Of a stretch of 64,000 bases of DNA, positions 44,216 through 52,141 are shown one piece after another. The stretch spans positions 6,399,001 through 6,463,000 of the forward strand of contig NZ_CP030850.1 of NCBI RefSeq assembly GCF_003325355.1, in the 5' to 3' direction. The stretch is from Runella rosea. Lineage in GTDB: Bacteria; Bacteroidota; Bacteroidia; Cytophagales; Spirosomataceae. Below the pieces are notes generated by a model. The model worked only from the letters and a program-made list of their open reading frames with translations, made no database searches and had not been told where the DNA came from. Position 1 is the stretch's first letter. Every line of letters begins with the position of its first letter. The position numbers were made by a program, and so were the translations under genes.

Positions 44216-45253
44216 TTAGCGGCCGGTAATCTTCATTTTCCAAATGGCTCCGTTTTTGGTAGTCAATTTTTCCAATGCTTCGTTTGCCGTCAATTCGTTT
44301 AAAAAGTGCTCGCCTTCGCTTCTTGCCATTCCTGTCAGTTCCGAAAATTCTTTTGCAGTCAACGTGTTATATTTTGAAAATACAGCTTCGTAACTTTTGT
44401 CATAATCATTTTTTTCCACTGTTGGATATAGGCTTAAAACAACATTTTCAAAAGCTGAATAAGGTTTAGACCCATAAACCATTTCTGTCTTACCTGTATT
44501 GTCGATAAAAAACATGGTAGGAAATCCCCGTACGCCTAATTCTCTTCCCAGTTTTAAATCGTTGTTGAAGTCTTCTTTTGCTTTGCCTTCGTAATCCTGT
44601 TGGAATTGCACAATGTCCAAGCCAACATGTTGGGCTGCGGCTTCCAGATGCTTCCATTGGGTGATATTCTTTTTTTGCAGGAAAACCATTTCTCTGATTT
44701 CACGAAGAAATAAAATGGCTCTCACATTGTCTTGCCGTTGTGCCGCTTTAAAAGCAATGGAAGGTGGATAGGAAGAAGGCAATGGGTCTTCTAACCAAAC
44801 ATCACCGTCAATGGGCATATCGTACTTAAGACTCACTTCGTCCCAATGGTGAGCTACGTCCGAAGGTTTACTTATGCCACCACTGTTATAACTCCAATCA
44901 GGCAACAAGCCACCCATTCGGTATTCTATTTCAATACTGTTGCCGTATTCTGCTTTTAATTTTCTCAACTGTGGCTCAATACCCCAACAGGAAGAACAAA
45001 TGGGGTCGGTATAATAGATAACCTTTATGGGTTTTTTAATTGATTTGATCGTATTACGGTCAGTTGTATTGGTTTTACCGAAGGGTATTTCACAGATACC
45101 CTCTTCAGAATTACACAACAAAGGATTATTGTTTTCCATTTTCTTTTTTGTTTGAGCCCGGCAACCCATGTTGCCAAAAGTGATACCTGTTGTTATTAGC
45201 AGAAAAGTCCCTTTTATTTTACGTACGTTCGCGGACTTTTTATCTTTGCACAA
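44216..45253 (-). CDS. DsbA-family thioredoxin-fold protein (exported, FrnE-like)
   Basis: A 345-residue protein. The longest frame starts with TTG at 45253; the next ATGs (45169, 45139) would remove the hydrophobic stretch KGTFLLITTGITFGNMGC, which looks like a lipoprotein signal, so the TTG start is favoured but not certain. The active site is CSSC (86-89) in YYTDPICSSCWGIEP, and the cis-Pro loop reads RGFPTMFF, both typical of DsbA/FrnE oxidoreductases. A Cys pair before the fold (LLCNSEEGICEIP) may be extra redox Cys. It is divergent from an HxlR regulator gene, which probably controls it. Confidence 0.88.
   Translation of the reverse strand: MCKDKKSANVRKIKGTFLLITTGITFGNMGCRAQTKKKMENNNPLLCNSEEGICEIPFGKTNTTDRNTIKSIKKPIKVIYYTDPICSSCWGIEPQLRKLKAEYGNSIEIEYRMGGLLPDWSYNSGGISKPSDVAHHWDEVSLKYDMPIDGDVWLEDPLPSSYPPSIAFKAAQRQDNVRAILFLREIREMVFLQKKNITQWKHLEAAAQHVGLDIVQFQQDYEGKAKEDFNNDLKLGRELGVRGFPTMFFIDNTGKTEMVYGSKPYSAFENVVLSLYPTVEKNDYDKSYEAVFSKYNTLTAKEFSELTGMARSEGEHFLNELTANEALEKLTTKNGAIWKMKITGR
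45241..45249 (+). promoter_or_regulatory. Promoter element for the hxlR gene
   Basis: TATCTTTGC is a full match to the TAnnTTTGC -7 consensus, 47 bases before the HxlR start. It overlaps the 5' end of the divergent DsbA-like gene, so binding of a regulator here would affect both. Confidence 0.6.
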
Positions 45254-45295
45254 ATGTCAGAGTAAATAAGGTTTGGGACAATAAGTCAGTTTTTT

Positions 45296-45607
45296 ATGAC
45301 TACTGAAAACAAAACAGAAGATAATAAAACGTGCCCTGCACAAGTATTGTTGAAGCAACTGTCGGGCAAATGGAAGCCGGAAATTTTTCGCCTGGCTGTT
45401 GACAGCCCTTTGCGTTTCAGCCGTTTGCTTCGTCAAATAGAAGGGTCAAATAAGCAAACGTTGTCTGTTGCATTGCGCGAATTAGAGGAAGCCGGGTTAG
45501 TGCAAAAAGTTATCATCAGGGAAAAACCTTTACATATAGAATACTATCTCACTGAAAATGGTAGGTTCCTGATTCCTATCTTTAAACAGTTAGAAAGTTT
45601 AGGGTAG
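45296..45607 (+). CDS. HxlR-family winged-helix regulator with N-terminal Cys
   Basis: A 103-residue DNA-binding protein. The winged-helix core is seen in LSGKWKPEIFRLAV, RFSRLLRQIEGSNKQTLS and LRELEEAGLVQKVI, followed by YYLTENGRFLIPIF, all HxlR hallmarks. A single Cys at residue 13 precedes the first helix, near the place where thiol-sensing HxlR members (YodB, HypR) carry their redox Cys. It is divergent from the DsbA-like gene, so it may sense thiol-reactive compounds and control that gene. The regulator role is firm; the signal is inference. Confidence 0.92.
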   Translation: MTTENKTEDNKTCPAQVLLKQLSGKWKPEIFRLAVDSPLRFSRLLRQIEGSNKQTLSVALRELEEAGLVQKVIIREKPLHIEYYLTENGRFLIPIFKQLESLG

Positions 45608-45633
45608 TGTCTGCTATACTTGCCGCTGCTACC

Positions 45634-45685
45634 GGCATCGCCGTAACTCATTTCTCATTTATTTATCAGGGGTTTATTGCCCTGA
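45634..45685. repeat. Dispersed repeat with hairpin, copy 2
   Basis: Same element as at 42847-42902, same orientation: ATCGCCG, CATTTATTTATCAGG, then CCCTGAG. The end can form CAGGGG/CCCTG with a short loop. It lies between the convergent HxlR gene and the AraC remnant. The two copies flank the fic, dsbA-like and hxlR genes. Confidence 0.6.
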
Positions 45686-45692
45686 GTAATCC

Positions 45693-46031
45693 TTACTTGA
45701 GATGTATATAGTTGTATTGAGCTACTTCTGTGGGGGCGTATCCGAATTGTTTTTTGAAGGCAAACGAAAAATGGAAAAGGTTTTCAAAGTCCGTTTCGTA
45801 GCAGGCTTCAATCGGTTTTACTTTCCGTTCGGCAATCTGATAGTGGGCCAGTTCCAATCGTTTTTGAGTAAGCCATTTTTGAGGCGTGGTGTTAAAGGCT
45901 CTTTTGAAGTCACGTTTAAAGGTGATTAAACTTCGCCCCGTGAGGTAGCCGAATTTTTCGATGTGCATATTGAACATGTAGTTTTTCCTCCATGTAAGCA
46001 CCTTAGTACGTATTTTCTGCATTTCAGCCAT
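45693..46031 (-). pseudogene. Truncated AraC-family regulator (DNA-binding part only)
   Basis: The 112-codon frame encodes the AraC helix-turn-helix pair: FGYLTGRSLITFKRDFKRAF, LTQKRLELAHYQIAE, and FHFSFAFKKQFGYAP. Full-length members of about 270-300 residues have an N-terminal sensing domain, which is absent here: coding similarity stops at about residue 20, and the next gene begins 90 bases beyond on the other strand. It is either a remnant or a rare stand-alone DNA-binding protein; no frameshift is seen in the part that remains. Confidence 0.75.
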
Positions 46032-46121
46032 TAATAAAGACCATTAAAACACCGTTTGGTTTGTTAGGAGCATGATTACAAATACATTTGTCAGAAACTG
46101 TCATCCAACTCACTACAGCCC

Positions 46122-48566
46122 ATGATTCAACGCTATACTTCTGCTTTTGCAGGTTTTTTGCTTTTTATTTTATCCCAACCTCTTTGGGCACAAACGTATA
46201 GACTTTCTGGTGAAATTCAGGGCGTTAGCCAAAAACCGCTCGAAGGAGCCGTGGTTTCTTTGTTGAGGGCCAAAGATTCTTCGTTTGTAAAAGCGGCGGT
46301 GACCGAAGCCAATGGTCAGTTTGAACTGCTGAATATCAAATCGGCGGCTTATCTGCTGATGGTAAGCAACTTGGGCTATCAAAAATATATCGGTAAGCCA
46401 TTTTCAGTGGCGCAAACGGATGCGACGCTCCCTGCCGTGGTTTTGGTGGAAGAAAACAAAAGTTTGGCGGAAGTGAAAGTGACGGGCAAAAAGCCCTTTG
46501 TCGAAACTAAAATTGACCGCACCGTGGTGAATGTGGATGCGCTGATTGGCAATGCTGGCACAAATGCGTTGGAGGTGCTCGAAAAATCGCCAGGGATTGC
46601 CGTAGACCAAAACGGTGGAATTCGGCTGAAAGGCAAATCAGGCGTGGTGGTATTTGTGGACGATAAACCTACCTATCTGTCGGCCGATGACTTGGCCAAT
46701 TACCTCAAATCGCTCCCCGCGGGCTCGGTCGAAACCATCGAAATCATGCCCAACCCGCCCGCCAAATACGACGCGGCAGGGAATGCGGGCGTAATAAATA
46801 TTAGACTGAAAAAAAATGTGTTGAAAGGATTTAACGGTGGGGTCAATTTGAGCTATGGTCAGGGAGTGTACAGACGTACCAACAACAGCCTCAATTTTAA
46901 TTATCGCATCAATAAACTTAATTTTTTCAGCAACGCGAGCGTCAATCATAACAGTACTTATCAAGACCTTACCATTTGGCGACGCTATTATAAACCCACG
47001 GGTGAATACACCTCGGCATTTACCCAAAACTCTTACATTCAGCGCAATCTCGGAGGAAATAACCTGAAAGTGGGCGTGGATTTTTACGCTTCCAAAAAAA
47101 CGACTTTAGGGGTGGTTTTGAATGGATTTTACAACCCTTCGTTGGTCAATGTAACCAACAAAGCCAAGGTACTCGACGCCGCAAATGAGGTGACAAGCTT
47201 GGTGGAGGCCGTCAGCCCTACCGACAGAGTGTGGAAAAACGGCAGTGCCAATTTCAATTTTACCTATAAATTTGACAGCACCGGTAAAGAACTTTCGACC
47301 AATGCAGATTACATTCACTACCAATCGACCAGCAACCAAACGTTGACCAATACCCTTTTTGACCCTCAAAATAAATTTGTCAGTCAGTCGATTTTGTTCT
47401 CATCGCTGCCCACTACCATCGACATCAGTACGGCCAAAATTGATTACACCAGTCCGTTGAAAAGCGGCGGTAAAATTGAAACGGGCCTGAAAACGAGCTT
47501 TATCAAAACGGGAAACGTCGCCGATTTTTTTGATGTTTTGGACGGAAAACGTTTTCCAAATTATGAGTTTACCAATAACTTTAATTACAAAGAAAACATC
47601 AACGCCTCGTACGTAAATTACGCCCGGGAGTTCAAGCGGCTGTCGGTACAGGCGGGGCTTCGTTTTGAAAATACCACCATCAAAGGGCATCAATTGGGCA
47701 ATAAACAAACGAAAGACTCTACTTTCACTCGAAAATACAACAGCTTTTTTCCGACATTTTACGCGCGTTATCGGTTAGATTCGGCCGATGTTCATCAAAT
47801 GGGATTCTCGTTTGGGCGTCGGATTGACCGACCCAATTATCAGGACATGAATCCGTTTTCGTACCCGCTCGACCGCTTTACGTATTATGGTGGAAATCCC
47901 TTTTTGCAACCGACATTTTCGTACAATTTCGAGCTATCTCACACCTTCAAAAACAAGATTACCACGACGTTACAGTACAGCCTTGCTAAAAACGTGATTT
48001 CGGAAACCAACGAGCAGCGCGGCACGATTTATTACAGTCGCCCGGGCAATTTTGGGCAGCGGATTTCATACGGAATTTCGGTTAATGGCAGCTTGCAGCC
48101 TACCAAATGGTGGACACTCAATCTCTATACCGAGTACATCAGCAACGGTTTTAAGGCAACGCTGTACGGTCAAAAGTTGGATGATTCGCGGTTTTATTGG
48201 GCGGTTATTCCCACCAATCAATTCCAGCTCAGTAGCACTTGGTCGGCCGAGTTGGCGGGGTCGTACCAAAGTACGTTTCTATTGGGCCAACTGTTGATTT
48301 ATCCAATTGGCTCGGTGCGGGCGGGATTGTCCAAAAAAGTGTGGAAAAATCAGGGGACGATTAGACTCAACGTCAGCGATATATTTTATACCAACCAAAT
48401 TAAGGGAGATATTCGCAACATCGCTAACGCCTCGGCCAACTGGTTCAGCTATTTGGACTCGCGCGTCGCGACTCTTTCACTTACCTATCGTTTCAATAAA
48501 GGTAAAACCCTGAATGTACGTCAAACGGGCGGCTCAGAAAGCGAGAAAAATCGGGTGAGAAGTTAA
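46122..48566 (+). CDS. Outer-membrane beta-barrel receptor-like protein (OMP_b-brl_3 type)
   Basis: An 814-residue protein with a signal peptide (cleaved near PLWAQ), a carboxypeptidase-like domain (about 25-110), a plug-like domain (NALEVLEKSPGIAVDQNGGI, GVVVFVDDKPTYLSADDLA, IEIMPNPPAKYDAAGNAGV) and a C-terminal barrel. The phrase NPPAKYDAAGNAGVINI is characteristic of the TonB-receptor subgroup often called outer membrane beta-barrel family proteins in Bacteroidota. No SusD gene follows. Ligand unknown. It is divergent from the truncated AraC gene. Confidence 0.93.
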   Translation: MIQRYTSAFAGFLLFILSQPLWAQTYRLSGEIQGVSQKPLEGAVVSLLRAKDSSFVKAAVTEANGQFELLNIKSAAYLLMVSNLGYQKYIGKPFSVAQTDATLPAVVLVEENKSLAEVKVTGKKPFVETKIDRTVVNVDALIGNAGTNALEVLEKSPGIAVDQNGGIRLKGKSGVVVFVDDKPTYLSADDLANYLKSLPAGSVETIEIMPNPPAKYDAAGNAGVINIRLKKNVLKGFNGGVNLSYGQGVYRRTNNSLNFNYRINKLNFFSNASVNHNSTYQDLTIWRRYYKPTGEYTSAFTQNSYIQRNLGGNNLKVGVDFYASKKTTLGVVLNGFYNPSLVNVTNKAKVLDAANEVTSLVEAVSPTDRVWKNGSANFNFTYKFDSTGKELSTNADYIHYQSTSNQTLTNTLFDPQNKFVSQSILFSSLPTTIDISTAKIDYTSPLKSGGKIETGLKTSFIKTGNVADFFDVLDGKRFPNYEFTNNFNYKENINASYVNYAREFKRLSVQAGLRFENTTIKGHQLGNKQTKDSTFTRKYNSFFPTFYARYRLDSADVHQMGFSFGRRIDRPNYQDMNPFSYPLDRFTYYGGNPFLQPTFSYNFELSHTFKNKITTTLQYSLAKNVISETNEQRGTIYYSRPGNFGQRISYGISVNGSLQPTKWWTLNLYTEYISNGFKATLYGQKLDDSRFYWAVIPTNQFQLSSTWSAELAGSYQSTFLLGQLLIYPIGSVRAGLSKKVWKNQGTIRLNVSDIFYTNQIKGDIRNIANASANWFSYLDSRVATLSLTYRFNKGKTLNVRQTGGSESEKNRVRS

Positions 48567-48662
48567 TAAATACGGTTATTGTTATTAGTTTGCATTGTTG
48601 AATTTGTCCCGCCTTTCTATTGGGGGCAAACCGCCCGAACTTACTTTTAACCCCCGTGTAAA

Positions 48663-49247
48663 ATGTTTGACTTTTCTGAATTTTACTGGCTAAACCCACC
48701 GCAGAAATGGGAGCTAGCCAACGAGCGTCTCAGCATCAGAACTGAGCCGAAAACCGATTTTTGGCAACGCACCTACTATGGCTTTCAAAATGACAATGCC
48801 CCGGCTTTCCTGCGGAGTATTACTGGGGATTTTACATTTACGGTCAAAACAACCTTTGATTCCAACATCCAATTTGACCAATGCGGTGTCATCATTTATC
48901 AAAACAGCGACAACTGGTTTAAGGCATCCATTGAATATGAAAATAAACAAATAGCCCGCTTGGGCAGCGTCGTAACCAATTTAGGATATTCAGACTGGGC
49001 CACAACCGATATTTCTGCCGAAGTGCGTACCATGTGGTATCGACTGTCGCGGCGCGGTTCGGATTTTTTGATTGAAAATTCAGAAGATGGTGAAGAATTC
49101 AGTCAAATGCGCATTTTTCATTTGCACCAACCGTTGCCCGAAGTACATTTTGGAGTGTATGCGTGCAGTCCGTTGGAGTCAAGTTTTGAGGCGGGTTTTA
49201 CCAATTTTTATTTAACAGAATCGACATGGCAGGCGCATCCGTTGTGA
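48663..49247 (+). CDS. DUF1349-family beta-sandwich protein
   Basis: A 194-residue protein that covers the DUF1349 concanavalin-like fold from end to end: WLNPPQKWELANERLSIRT, DFWQRTYYGF, FDQCGVIIYQNSDNWFKAS, then EYENKQIARLGSVVTNLGYSDW. It has no signal peptide, so it is cytoplasmic. The family binds or modifies carbohydrates or small molecules in ways not yet known. It is a single gene with no related neighbour. Confidence 0.88.
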   Translation: MFDFSEFYWLNPPQKWELANERLSIRTEPKTDFWQRTYYGFQNDNAPAFLRSITGDFTFTVKTTFDSNIQFDQCGVIIYQNSDNWFKASIEYENKQIARLGSVVTNLGYSDWATTDISAEVRTMWYRLSRRGSDFLIENSEDGEEFSQMRIFHLHQPLPEVHFGVYACSPLESSFEAGFTNFYLTESTWQAHPL

Positions 49248-49352
49248 TTTTTGCACTGAAATGGGTACAGAATATGAGACAAAATTGTTTAGGTAACACC
49301 GCGAAAATTCCAACCCTTTGAAATCTTTTGGGGTCTTTGGTGCAAACAATAA

Positions 49353-49610
49353 ATGATGAAAATGCGCTCATTCTATTCTTCGTTGTTATGTACTGCCACT
49401 ATTGTATGCCTGTTAAGTTGCGAAGGCTCCTGCCCGGTATCGCCTAATTGCTCATTAGAACCCGAGAGTGGAGCATGTTTTGCGGCCTTTAAAAGATACT
49501 ATTACGATAAAAAAGAAAAGAAATGTAAAGAATTTACATGGGGCGGATGTGGAGGCGTCGTACCGTTTGAGACCTTGGAAGCCTGCCGAGACTGTGAGTG
49601 CAGAAAGTGA
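49353..49610 (+). CDS. Kunitz/BPTI-type protease inhibitor lipoprotein
   Basis: An 85-residue protein with a lipoprotein signal (lipobox LLSC, Cys23). The mature part matches the Kunitz cysteine frame: C33-x8-C42-x15-C58-x7-C66-x11-C78 and C83 (or C81) as the last, against BPTI spacing 8-15-7-12-3. Typical Kunitz words are present: RYYYDKKEKKC, FTWGGCGG and FETLEAC. The predicted P1 residue after the second Cys is Phe43 (GACFAA), which would favour chymotrypsin-like proteases. Two extra Cys (27 and 81) may form another disulfide. As an outer-membrane lipoprotein it could protect the cell from proteases. The match is by eye, but strong. Confidence 0.82.
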   Translation: MMKMRSFYSSLLCTATIVCLLSCEGSCPVSPNCSLEPESGACFAAFKRYYYDKKEKKCKEFTWGGCGGVVPFETLEACRDCECRK

Positions 49611-49705
49611 TGATCAAATACTTGACTAAAAAAGTTGAGACCTTTTGAGAAAATAAAGAAAACGTCCAGTAAAACCCTTGGAGCAGGGTTTTGGTTATGT
49701 GGAAT

Positions 49706-49867
49706 ATGCATCCATTCAGACAGTTTATCAACAGGTACGTTGCGATTTCGGACGAGGAATGGCAGGCAATTGAGCCGTGTCTTTCGAGGAGAGAAATAAA
49801 AAAGGAAACCGTATTGCTCGAAGAAGGTAAAGTCTGCCGGCATCTTCTGAGGCCATTCGCCTGGTAG
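49706..49867 (+). pseudogene. 5' fragment of a Crp/Fnr-family regulator gene
   Basis: Fifty-three codons read as the start of a cyclic-nucleotide-binding-domain protein: HPFRQFINRYVAISDEEW, then RREIKKETVLLEEGKVCRHL, after which the family should continue with the rest of the beta-roll. Instead the frame runs into foreign sequence (LRPFAW) and stops. The remaining domain and the helix-turn-helix are missing. It is joined directly to the 3' fragment of a membrane-protein gene. Confidence 0.7.
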
Positions 49868-50097
49868 GTGCATTGTGGGGCGCTATCTTTCTGCTTTCGG
49901 TTTTGGGGCTGTTTTTCCCGCAAAAAATGCAGGCAGTGTTGGTGTTTCAACTCATCTATAAATCTACATGGCTGCTTTTTGCCGCCTTGCCCGCGCTACT
50001 TTTGCATCAGCCCTTTCCTAAAGGGATGGCCCTGTTTTTTGTTGTGTGGGTGATTGGTTTACCCTTTGTGATTGATTGGAAATGGCTATTTGATTAA
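49849..50097 (+). pseudogene. 3' fragment of a small integral membrane protein gene
   Basis: From about 49849 a different frame reads AIRLVGALWGAIFLLSVL and continues as three hydrophobic helices to WVIGLPFVIDWKWLF and a stop at 50097. It looks like the C-terminal two thirds of a four-helix membrane protein of the DoxX/DUF-type kind; the first helix and a start codon are missing (only a TTG at 49873 could start it). The join with the Crp/Fnr fragment marks a deletion. Confidence 0.62.
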
Positions 50098-50179
50098 CCC
50101 AACGTAAAAGAGTGGAGCCTTTATGGGTCAACGGAATGGCTTTTATTCGTTAAATTTGTCACAAAATAGCCTTCCATTT

Positions 50180-51049
50180 ATGATAACAATCCAAAACGCC
50201 GATCTCCAAGTTACCATCAATCCCAAAGGTGCTGAGCTCAATAGCTTGGTTTTGCTCGCTTCCCAGCTTGAATTTATGTGGCAGGGAAATCCTGATTTTT
50301 GGGGCAAACATTCGCCCGTTTTGTTTCCGATTGTGGGAGGACTAAAAGACAATACTTACTACTTTAAAGGGAATGCCTACACCCTTCCCCGCCACGGGTT
50401 TGCCCGTGAAAAAACCTTTGTGGTGGAGCAGCAACAAAGCGATTCAGTTACGTTTTTGTTGACCCACGACGAAACTACATTGGCCGTGTACCCGTTTGAA
50501 TTTGCGTTTCGGGTTCGGTATTCGTTGTTAAACAATCAATTGAAGGTTAGCTATTTGGTAGAAAATACAAACAATGATGCACTGTGGTTTTCGGTAGGAG
50601 CGCACCCCGCGTTTAAAGTGCCGTTGGTAGAAGGAACGCAGTATAATGACTATCTTCTGAGTTTCAATCAATCCGAAGACTGGGCGCGTTGGCCGTTGAC
50701 GCCCGAAGGGTTGGTTGAAAAAACGCCCGTTTTGCTGGCGAAGCAAACAACGGATTTGCCGCTGACCAAAGAACTATTCTACGAAGACGCGCTGGTCTTT
50801 AAAAACTATCGTTCCGACAGTGTGGTGCTGCACACGCCCAAATCCTCGCATTCGCTACAATTTGATTTTCCCCATTTTCCTTATCTCGGCATTTGGGCCG
50901 CCAAAAACGCCGACTTCGTTTGCATCGAACCCTGGTGCGGCATCGCCGATTCGGCGGACCACAACCAAGATATTACTAAAAAAGAAGGCATTATTCAGTT
51001 GGCGGCCAAAGAACATTTTGAGCGGAGTTGGACGGTGACGTTGGGATGA
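50180..51049 (+). CDS. Aldose 1-epimerase-family protein (LacX-like)
   Basis: A 289-residue protein; the ATG at 50180 starts the conserved first strand (ITIQNADLQVTINPKGAEL), so an in-frame start 57 bases upstream is rejected. The galactose-mutarotase fold is seen in WGKHSPVLFPIVGGLKDN, LPRHGFAREK (with the conserved His) and VGAHPAFKVPL (second His), with a late Glu in CIEPWCGIAD as the base. It interconverts alpha and beta sugar anomers. No sugar-kinase or transporter gene is adjacent. Confidence 0.92.
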   Translation: MITIQNADLQVTINPKGAELNSLVLLASQLEFMWQGNPDFWGKHSPVLFPIVGGLKDNTYYFKGNAYTLPRHGFAREKTFVVEQQQSDSVTFLLTHDETTLAVYPFEFAFRVRYSLLNNQLKVSYLVENTNNDALWFSVGAHPAFKVPLVEGTQYNDYLLSFNQSEDWARWPLTPEGLVEKTPVLLAKQTTDLPLTKELFYEDALVFKNYRSDSVVLHTPKSSHSLQFDFPHFPYLGIWAAKNADFVCIEPWCGIADSADHNQDITKKEGIIQLAAKEHFERSWTVTLG

Positions 51050-51076
51050 CAATTTACTAAGTTGAGTGCTATGCGA

Positions 51077-51622
51077 TTACCTTTGAAGATAATTGTCGTA
51101 TTCTGCTATTTTTAAGCGCAGTCGGTTTTCCAAAAAAATATTGCCCCCGTTTAGTGCTTCTAAAATGATGATTGCTTCTTTTTGGTAGTCTATTTTTTTT
51201 GCATTGCTCCAATGACTCGGTGGCATTTGCATATTTGTAATTCTATCGGCTAATTTTACAGCCCAAGTTTCTTTTTGCAGTTTCTTTATTCGGTTCAGGC
51301 TATCGGTCATTTTCTCCGATTTTGGCAACTCATTATTTTTTGTTAAAGCTAAAACAGCTTCGGCAATCCTAGCGCCAAATTCAGCACTAAGCTCCTCCAA
51401 AGTGGTGGTTGTATCCTCTAAAGTATCGTGTAAAAGCGCTACCTGAATGGCAAAATCTACATCAAAATTTGGGGAGTTTTGCGCTGCAATCAAAATCTCC
51501 ATCGCCACGTTACTCAAGTGTACAACATACGGAAGGGGGGTGCCTGGTACCGTCTGATTTTGCTCCAAATGTTTTAAAGTGGCAAACTTTATAGCTTTTT
51601 GATAATAGGATTGTGTTTGCAT
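51077..51622 (-). CDS. HD-domain (p)ppGpp hydrolase-like protein (MESH1/SAH type)
   Basis: A 181-residue protein covering only the HD hydrolase domain. The metal ligands are His35 (YVVHLSNV), His65-Asp66 (ALLHDTLEDT) and Asp126 (VKLADRITNM), in the same spacing as the hydrolase half of Rel/SpoT. Small alarmone hydrolases of this type break down (p)ppGpp; other small HD proteins act on different nucleotides. No synthetase domain is present. Its start codon abuts the stop of the GNAT gene (TAAATG), so the two are co-translated. Confidence 0.88.
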   Translation of the reverse strand: MQTQSYYQKAIKFATLKHLEQNQTVPGTPLPYVVHLSNVAMEILIAAQNSPNFDVDFAIQVALLHDTLEDTTTTLEELSAEFGARIAEAVLALTKNNELPKSEKMTDSLNRIKKLQKETWAVKLADRITNMQMPPSHWSNAKKIDYQKEAIIILEALNGGNIFLENRLRLKIAEYDNYLQR

Positions 51623-52099
51623 TTAGAACGATTTTTTAGCTTCTATATGATTCTCCAAAACATAGTTAAAATATACGGTTTGGCTTTCATGTGTAGGCTT
51701 AGTGGTGCGATAAAATTCAATAGCCTCTTCATCCACTTGGTCAGCAAATACAAAGACTTCTTCAAATCCTTGTTGTTGACAATAGGACTTGAAGAAATCA
51801 ATTATTCTTTTCCCAATACCTTGCCTTTGATAGTCTCTCAACACTGCCAAGTCGTAAATAAACGCCAATGGTTTCGTAGAATAATAGGGGTCAAGGATAT
51901 AAACGGTCATACCTGCAACGATTGTACTAGCTTGCTTAGCTGTTACTGCGAGAAAATTGGGACTTTTCAGTAGTTTATTTAAGTGATTTTCGTTTGGGTA
52001 AATAAATTCGTCCATTTCAAATACCTTCTGAAAAACCGAAATTAATTCAGTCATTTCGCCTATCTGTTGCTCTGTTAGTATTTGAATATCTATTTTCAT
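51623..52099 (-). CDS. GNAT-family N-acetyltransferase, AAC(3)-I-like
   Basis: A 158-residue acetyltransferase. The acetyl-CoA loop reads DLAVLRDYQRQGIGKRII (about 84-101, motif RQGIG), preceded by the substrate strand IVAGMTVYIL. The tail EEVFVFADQVDEEAIEFYRTTK, then VYFNYVLE, resembles the aminoglycoside 3-N-acetyltransferase type I group. Whether it modifies aminoglycosides is not clear; many chromosomal relatives have other substrates. It is immediately followed by the HD hydrolase gene. Confidence 0.88.
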   Translation of the reverse strand: MKIDIQILTEQQIGEMTELISVFQKVFEMDEFIYPNENHLNKLLKSPNFLAVTAKQASTIVAGMTVYILDPYYSTKPLAFIYDLAVLRDYQRQGIGKRIIDFFKSYCQQQGFEEVFVFADQVDEEAIEFYRTTKPTHESQTVYFNYVLENHIEAKKSF

Positions 52100-52141
52100 T
52101 ATGGTATATTTTCTTAAATATCAGCGCAAAATATTGATCAT

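Noticed and set aside
49706-50097. One fused Crp/Fnr-membrane protein
   Set aside because: The two parts are in different frames with a stop codon at 49865, so no fusion protein can be made.
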